Shown here: piece by piece, positions 55,591 through 64,000 of the stretch
How positions within the stretch are numbered: position 1 is the stretch's first letter
Layout of the letters: each line of letters opens with the position of its first letter
DNA from: Eulemur rufifrons
Lineage: Eukaryota; Chordata; Mammalia; Primates; Lemuridae
NCBI RefSeq assembly: GCF_041146395.1
Contig: NC_090989.1
Location: forward strand, 218,210,843-218,274,842
DNA: 64,000 nucleotides
Direction of reading: 5' to 3'
The notes under the pieces: model-generated
What the model saw: only the letters and a program-made list of their open reading frames with translations
What the model was told of the DNA's origin: nothing
Databases searched by the model: none
Program-made: the position numbers and the translations under genes

Positions 55591-55931
55591 TGGTTATTCT
55601 ATACTGTTTCTGTATCTCTTAGCTATTTCACTTTGAATAGCATCAACTTTGAATACATGCCGAAATTTCCCTGTTTATACCAATAACATTTTTCCCTCAG
55701 TGAGAACCCAAATTCAACAGATAGCATCTGTTCTTTACAGATAGCATCGTTCTATTTATAATTTCTGCTTTCTTCCTTTGCTCAAAATAAACTTTTATGG
55801 GGAAGGGAACAACAACATTTATTAGAATATATCTTAATATCAATTTATTTTCTCCGTAGAAGACATGAAGGCAAGTAATTCAATTTAGATCTAAGAAAAT
55901 GACCCTACTAAATAGGACCCAGGCAACTTCA

Positions 55932-56408
<477 letters not shown>

Positions 56409-59400
56409 TTATGGTCATTATCCTCATTAACCACCTCAGGTCCGAGGGGTCACAGATGGTTGTCCCTTCAACATCAAATGCGCAAACGCCCAGCACTGTA
56501 ACCTAACAACCCCATTCATTTGCACTTCATATTTGGGGAAAGGTGATGCTCAGAGGGTGCCTGTACCAGATTATATCCACAGTGAGAACTAAGGATAAGC
56601 CAGGAAGAAATGTAAAAAACTTATGCATGCATTTCTCATTGCCATAAAATTACAAATCATATTTTGTTGTTCTTTTTAATGTGTGAAAAAAACCCCAGAA
56701 AACCCCAAAGTCCAAACTACTAATAGTACCTGTTATTAAAAAGTCAACTAACATGTTACTAACTTTCCCTGCCAAGCATTGGGACTACTGGTTGGCTGGC
56801 TAAGACCCTTTTATTTCACTTTCAGATCTATTTTCTAAATAGCGTGTTGGATAATACCAAGGATGAGGGGCAGGGGAATGAACACAATTTTAAGTGAACC
56901 ACCATCATTTGTCTTCAGTTGGCTTTTGGGATCAAATGATAAGAATCTTTGGAAAATAGCAATTTTGTGCATCCAGTGCTTAGCAAGTGAGTCAATCATA
57001 ACTACCTTTTCTCATTCTACCACTCCCAAGTTTTATTTTTCCCATCTCTTCCGACAAAATTCTCAGCCGTTCTGAAGAAAAGGCTCTGCAAGGAATTGGA
57101 GAGTCATAGAAAGATGCTTTTCTTTCAATATGTTGTTTCTTAACTTACGGAGCTTAACCTCCTGAACTGTTATGGATGTTGACATTTTTCCTTGCAGGTT
57201 GTCAACTCCCTTTTTAGGATGTGAACATCCTGAGCCACAGGGCTACCTTGTCTGAATCATCAAGCACTATTCAGCTCATGTTAATGGTGAGGACTATGAC
57301 AAATGTGGAAGCTCCCCTCTGAGTTTCTGTTTTCTTTTCTTTTGTGACAGTGTTCCCATCAACTCTTGATGTTGGGAGCTGGAGAATGTAGAAAGAAGGA
57401 AACGGAGTTTAGAAACAGGTCCAATTCCTGGACTCAGTCACTAGGGTTGGTGCTCTTCAGAGAATTTCTAAATGGTGAAGTGCTTAAGAACCCTCTAGCA
57501 CAGAGGGCCCACAGAGGAGATTCCTGCTGGGAGAGAACTGCCATTCACTTCTCCAATATTCCCCTAAAATTTAATTTTTTATTCTGTTGGGTACAGAGCT
57601 ACCAAATTTTATCTGAGCATAGGCTGTTCACAAATGGTGACCACATTTCAGTAGCTGTGCTAGGTGATTAAATTCTGAGTCACAGGAAGTAAATGGAAGG
57701 GTTGCGTTCACTTCTGGGTGTTGGGGCATGCGAGTTTCCTCCTTCTTTCCTGCTGAACTGTGGATGTGAGGGGTGGACTTGGAGAAGCCCAGACTCTTTC
57801 TATTACTCCTTCATCTTTCTTAAAAACCTATGTTCTGCCTTTCTGATGCTGCCTAAGTAGGTAAATGAAGTGGTAATTATCCAGTAATATTTCTGAATAA
57901 AGACAAACAATCTGATTAATTCAGACCAAACTCCACTTTTCACCTCAACTGTAGCTTTTATAGAGTCTTGAGTCATTTAGATCATTGTGTTTAACTTTGT
58001 TTGTACAGACACTGCCTTTATTAGATTCTGTTTCTCAGAGACAAATTTGTTTTCTTACTAATTGCAGTGATATTTCCACTTTGTCTATGGACAGAATTCT
58101 ATAGTAACTTTTAGGGCAAGCTATCTCTGTACTTTTAAATTATGTCTTCCCAAATAATTTACTACATATTATTCTCTAAGAGGAAAAAACATTGTTGTGT
58201 AGGAAAAATAAAACAATAATTTTATAAATATTGATTCAGAAAGAACCTCCTCATCTCCCCCAAGAAAGCGATGTGACATAGCTTCTTTTTTTTGCTAACC
58301 TTCTATCCTTTGCATTCACCTAGGTTCAGAACAGCTCTTTGTTGCAGCGTTATGGAGGTGAATACAAGATTCATATCTATTGCTACAGATTAAGATTGTT
58401 GTTTTGGCCAGGGTAGATCGACTGTTTGACTTATTTTAGTTGAATAGTTTTGCTTTCATTTGTTCCAAATTTACAGAAATTAAAAATTGAGAATGAGAAA
58501 CTCTTCTCACATGGAGGCAGAAATGCAGTGTGTTTATGAAACCCTTTCCATTTAATCCTTGCTTTAGATTTCTACATACATTATATTTAGGTGAAATACA
58601 CTTTGTGTCAGATTGATTGCATTAATGACTTCGATTTCTAGCTTATGTCCTTCCATGCCCTTCCCCATGTCAATTTGCAGTGCCCTTTCATTCTGTGCAG
58701 GCATCCTGCCCACCCCCTGACTCAGGGGCATGTGACCTGCTCTGGGCCAATAGGATATTGACAATTGTGACATGAGCAGAGTCTTGAAGAGAGCCTGTGT
58801 GATTGGGCTCCGCACCATGACAAGGGCAATCCTGAGCTAGCTTGCTGGAGGGTACATTTATGTGAAGCACGGCCAAGCTTCCCCAGTCATCCCAGGCAAG
58901 ACCATCTATAATCCGCAGAGCCATAGAACACCCTGCAGCTCACACATGCAGAATTCAGCTGTTAACCATACATGTCATAATCAAAGCTAACAATGTTAAA
59001 AAAGCATGCTGCCGAGACCTCTGCCCTGGTAAACATCTGAAAACTCACCAGAGACAAGCTATGCTTTTTTAAAAAAATTGATTTATCAGGTCACTGAACA
59101 ACTGACATATTTTCAAAGAAACAACTTAAAGCTATACTACATTTTAAAATTATCAGGCTTCATCCTAAATCAAGGACTTCACTGACAATGATTATTATAG
59201 TATTCTAGAATGAATTTCCATTCATTTTAGAAACACTGATGAGCCAGTGTTTCAGTTTTATGTCCCTTCCTCCAATGAAAGTGGTGACATATTTGGGAAA
59301 AAATTATAATACATGGTGAAAATAAACCTACTGAACTTACCTGACATAAATAATCTCTTGTCACTATTTGTAAATACATTTGTTGTATTCTTAGGACTAT

Positions 59401-60114
59401 TTTAACAAAGGCCATGTTACTATTTCCAGTATCAACATTCTTCTATCACTACACATTAATCAGACTGGCATATATTGTAACTGTTTGCCCCTCTCAAACT
59501 TGAATTATTCTGTTAATGATATTCACTTCAGTATAGAGACAGCCTCTTGTTAAACTGCTACCTCTTAAAGAAACCAGCACAATTATGTATACATTGCAAG
59601 TGCTTTATAAATATTCAGTGATGATAGTGTTTTCTCATGATATGCTCTTAACCCTCTCTTTGATCCCATACTAAGCAAAGAACAATTTTATGAAAAAGTA
59701 TTGAAAATCACTTCATATTTATTTGAATTGTGGGGTTCTAAATGGAATGGAAGTTTTAAAAGTAACCAAAAAATAAAGTCATTACTCCTTCAAAGATTTC
59801 TGCTTAAATTATACCTGGACAAGAGAATCCAATTGTACAACTATCATCTATGACTTTCTACCGACATTTTGGAAATTATTTTATCTTACTACATTGGTGG
59901 TGCAGTTCTCTATATTTACATCATACTGCTTACTGATGAAATTGGTCTTAATTTAACTCTTTTCAGCTTTGGAGATGTGCTTCCTCCTCTTTTTTAGAGC
60001 TCTAAGCTTGGTTTAGAAGTCCGATTCAATCTACCTAACCCTATCCATTATTTTAAAATTTCTTTTTCATCTCCTTTCATTTTTTCTCCAGCAGGACTTC
60101 CTGTGATGATAGAA

Positions 60115-60260
60115 TGTTCTCTGCACTTTCCAGTATGGTGGCCATGAGCCATATGTGGCTACTGAACACTTGAAATGTAGCTAATGTGACTGAATAACTG
60201 AATTTTAAATTTTATTTAATTTTAATTAATTTAAATTTAAGTTATTTAAATAGTGACAAT
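60115..60260 (-). repeat. MER33-like hAT fossil (half element)
   Basis: GAGCCATATGTGGCTACTGA ACACTTGAAATGTAGCTAAT is the other half of the family seen at 23583-23845, followed by AT-rich sequence. Confidence 0.55.
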
Positions 60261-60559
60261 TGGATTAGGTGATGTAGTTCTGAATAGAAGAAGCTTAATC
60301 TGTGAAACCTGTCCTTTGTTGTATGGTAGCTTCTGTGTTTTCATGGAGACATGCCATTTAGGATGACATATTCTAGATTTTTGCAAGGTAAATATCATAT
60401 TTTTCTCTTTGGGGTCCAATATTGTTCTACTGATAACAAAAACTTTTTTTTTCCTAGTAGTAGCACAATTGGAAATAGTTACAGTAAAGATTCCTTTGTG
60501 TTGGGTCCAGAAAAAAAAGATGGTAAAGAGGATTCAGTGGACATATCCATGTTATCAGT

Positions 60560-60588
60560 TCACACACACACACACACACACACACACG
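60560..60588 (+). repeat. (CA)n microsatellite
   Basis: About fourteen CA units followed by an imperfect stretch. It is low-complexity and causes a spurious His/Thr-rich open frame. Confidence 0.9.
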
Positions 60589-61189
60589 CATGCCTTCACC
60601 TTTTTATACACATAAACACACATGTGTATGTATTCTGAGTGGATTTGATTTTTGATTCTTTGCCTGAGAAAAATTTGAATAAATTTGTTATTGCTGAGTT
60701 TGATGTCTATTCATACATGTGCTATTAAACCAATATAGAAGTGAAAATTCAGGAGAGAATGAAAATCCAGTGATTTCAAAAGTTATTTTAGGCTGTCTAC
60801 GAGTAGCCATGTTGTTTCAGTGGCCAGGTATGATGAAGCAAACATTTTTGGAGCCTAATTGACAAGACTGGGCACATTCAGGGTGGTATGGTCTAGCATT
60901 TGGAGCCTGATTGACAGAAAGCAAATGTATTTACCAAATGAAGATGCCACTTTATCTCTGAGGGAAGGTAGGGGGTTGTAGAGAGAAGTTAGGTGTGAGG
61001 GTATCTTACCTTGGCTACTGGTAGTACTGCTAAAGCACTGTGAAAATACTTGCTTAATCAGTAGAAGGCAGGGATAATAAGCAAGTGGCAGGAAAAACCC
61101 TGCCTGTCATTCTTGAGTCTTTAGTAAACATAGCTAATCAATCCTAGCTTCAGGGTATTAGAATCCTTCAATACTACATAGTAGGCATT

Positions 61190-61363
61190 ACTTATCAATA
61201 GGTGATAAAACCTACTCAGTTTCCCTGGTATTAGTATAATTTATTTGGTATAAGTCATCCTTTCTAATCAGGGTTCACTTATCAATAGGTGATAAAACCT
61301 ACCCAGTTTCCCTGGTATTAGTATAATTTATTTGGTATAAGTCATCCTTTCTAATCAGGGTTC
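61190..61363 (+). repeat. 87-bp tandem duplication, two copies
   Basis: Copy one (61190-61276) and copy two (61277-61363) start ACTTATCAATAGG and end AATCAGGGTTC, with a period of exactly 87 bp. They differ at one base only (T at 61216, C at 61303). The near identity implies a recent event. Confidence 0.95.
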
Positions 61364-62196
61364 AGACCAAACTTGCTCTATATGGCATAGTAAAGAAGAA
61401 ATATTTTTCCTCCTAGAATTTTTTTTTTCCCCTGCTTGAACCTTTTCTCTGCTTCCCAACCACTATTCCCACTCTTGACCCTTTCTACCCATGATTAGTT
61501 TGTCATAGATGGGCTTAGTAGGCATTTTGAAAGATGCCCTGGCCTTAGGATTGTTTCTGGACCTAACGTGAACATGGATCATTATTCTTAATCCCTAGTG
61601 TCCTTAAACACTATATTGGTTTTATTTGCATAGGGGTTTACATGCTGCGGTGAATTTCTTCCCCCTTGAGAACAGATTATGGCTCTATCCATTAATGACC
61701 TCCCCACTCTTCCAACACATTTCTTTTATGTCATGGGATTCAGACATCTCCTAGATTTGGTGGGCTGATGTCACTGAATCTGCTGAATCTGCCTTGGACC
61801 ATATACCCCCGGGCCCATGGTTCTGTTCACCAGAACATACCCAGAAGACCTGCTCTTCCAGAAGAGATACTTCCTTTTATTGTAGGAAGATGTAACAAAA
61901 ACAATAACCCACTGGCTTATCTCTTTGCATAATTATTAATGGGGCTTTTCAGATGCTGTCAATTGATATAATATCTGTATCAAAATTTGGAGTTGACATA
62001 AAGATCAACTCAAATTTCCATAGAATTTCACCAAATAAGTCCTGAAAACTACTTAAGCCCCTCTCCATTTTATTTGCTTAATTATATAGAAGTATACAGT
62101 GCTATAAATTTATCCTAGGGTAAATTTATATGTTTAGTGAGCCCAGAAAAACAAATAAAACAAAACAATCAGTTAACAGGAAAATTTTGGAAACTT

Positions 62197-62536
<340 letters not shown>

Positions 62537-63689
62537 GAATTTTGGTAACTTTATCTTTGCAGCTTTAGAAGCTACCTATAGCAATTGAAGAGCTCAATTC
62601 AGATTCTTTGAATTTTTTTGTCTGATTTGTTTTATAGGTGCACTTCTGTGCAGAACAAGTTTAGGTGAATTGGGAATTAGAGAAAAGGTAAATAATCTAA
62701 TAACTCAAAAAACCCCTTTATAATAAGTGCATGCCAGTTATCCATATTTCTGTAAAACTTGGAAGTTTTCTTTGGTCTATACAGCCTTGACCTTCACTAG
62801 AAGGAATGTGACTAGGGGCACAGAATCCACAGTGACTCACATAAAGAGTGTAAGTATCAGGGGTGCTGTCTATATCTTAGGCTCTAGATAGAAGAGAATT
62901 CCATGGCTCATCCAATAAACATTTAGCTGTCTGCTTTTACCCAGACCCTGAGGTTTTAGTGGGAACAAGACTGAAAGACCCCCCAGGACTCAGGGCCACT
63001 TATAATCTGATACAGGAGGGTTGTGGCCAATATCTGTGGGGAAAGAATTCGTTTAGATGAATGCCTAAAAATGAAAGTAAAGCTAAGTGAAATTCTTTGT
63101 TCATCTTGTTTGAGTTTATTTGTTCTCTTTGGTTAATCTTAGACGTTCATTTGGGGAGCCAATCCACCCATTTGGTTGGGTGTGAAGATGGAGTGCACGC
63201 TGTGTCATATTCTGAGTAGGATACCACCTACGCAACCCTTCTAAGACTTGGACTTCTGCTATAGTCTTTGCAATCTTTATCATGGCTCAGATAGTTCAAA
63301 TCCTGATCTAGGTAGCTATGACCAGCAGTGGAACTTTTGTGCTTGTTATAGAAGCATAGCAAGTTCCTTAGCATCTCCACAAACTAAGCAATTTGTGCAC
63401 CAGTCACACTTATCCTGGTCCCAGTTTACCTGGGACTTTCTGGTTTTACTTCTGAAAGTCTCATGTTTCAGGACACATTCATTTGCAGGCAAACCTAGTC
63501 AAGTGGTCACCTTCAACCTAGGCTTATGCTTAGCACAGGTTGCTCCATGAGCTACAGTAAAGTCTTTTATTTCACAGGCAACACTATATTTTTATATGTT
63601 CTTACTTTACCTTATGTAATGCACTACTACCATGATTGTCTTTTCTTCTTATCCTCAATTCCCTTGTCTAGAATTCTTCCAATGGCTTA

Positions 63690-64000
<311 letters not shown>

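Noticed and set aside
58700..58940. Possible old LTR or DNA transposon
   Set aside because: Wording is reminiscent of an old mammalian repeat but I could not define ends or name a family, so it is not listed as a feature.

Overview
The window is vertebrate nuclear DNA, almost certainly from a strepsirrhine primate (lemur or close relative). It is rich in SINEs, has short exons separated by kilobase-scale introns, and has no prokaryotic-style gene density. The lineage call rests on Alu copies (for example 1715-2075, 50335-50650 and 62197-62536) that carry an expanded middle region between the two Alu arms. I recall this as typical of lemur-type Alus and absent from human Alus. Ancient placental repeats (MIR, L2, MLT1, MER20, MER2/Tigger2, MER5) fill much of the rest.

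One protein-coding gene is visible: RORB (RAR-related orphan receptor beta, NR1F2), on the minus strand, so its 5' side lies at high coordinates. Eight exons are present: 63755-63896 (second zinc finger of the DNA-binding domain), 55976-56377 (C-terminal extension and hinge), 39308-39429, 37791-37923, 34862-34969, 33235-33345, 29169-29281 (ligand-binding domain), and 15491-15646 (end of the ligand-binding domain, AF-2 helix, stop). All junctions are GT-AG and all phases join. The eight exons encode 428 residues plus stop. Adding the 31 residues I recall for exons 1 and 2 gives 459, the known length of the shorter RORB isoform. Exons 1 and 2 and the promoter lie beyond position 64000.

Layout: 1 to about 7000 is gene-free downstream sequence with a solo LTR nested in an MLT1 LTR, a second probable LTR, L2 fragments and two Alus. 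About 7000-15490 is most likely the long RORB 3' UTR, whose true end I cannot fix. Introns 9, 8, 7, 6, 5, 4 and 3 follow in that order, then a stub of intron 2.

I found no new enzymatic or defence system. The unusual content is in repeat biology and candidate regulatory sequence: a 26-bp AU-rich hairpin in the 3' UTR, an Alu carrying an internal piece of L1 ORF2, a short L1 tail with an apparent 3' transduction between matching target-site duplications, a piggyBac-like non-autonomous element with 12-bp terminal inverted repeats, a 46-bp L1-tail insertion, an 87-bp recent tandem duplication, and several homeodomain-site clusters that look like conserved enhancers.
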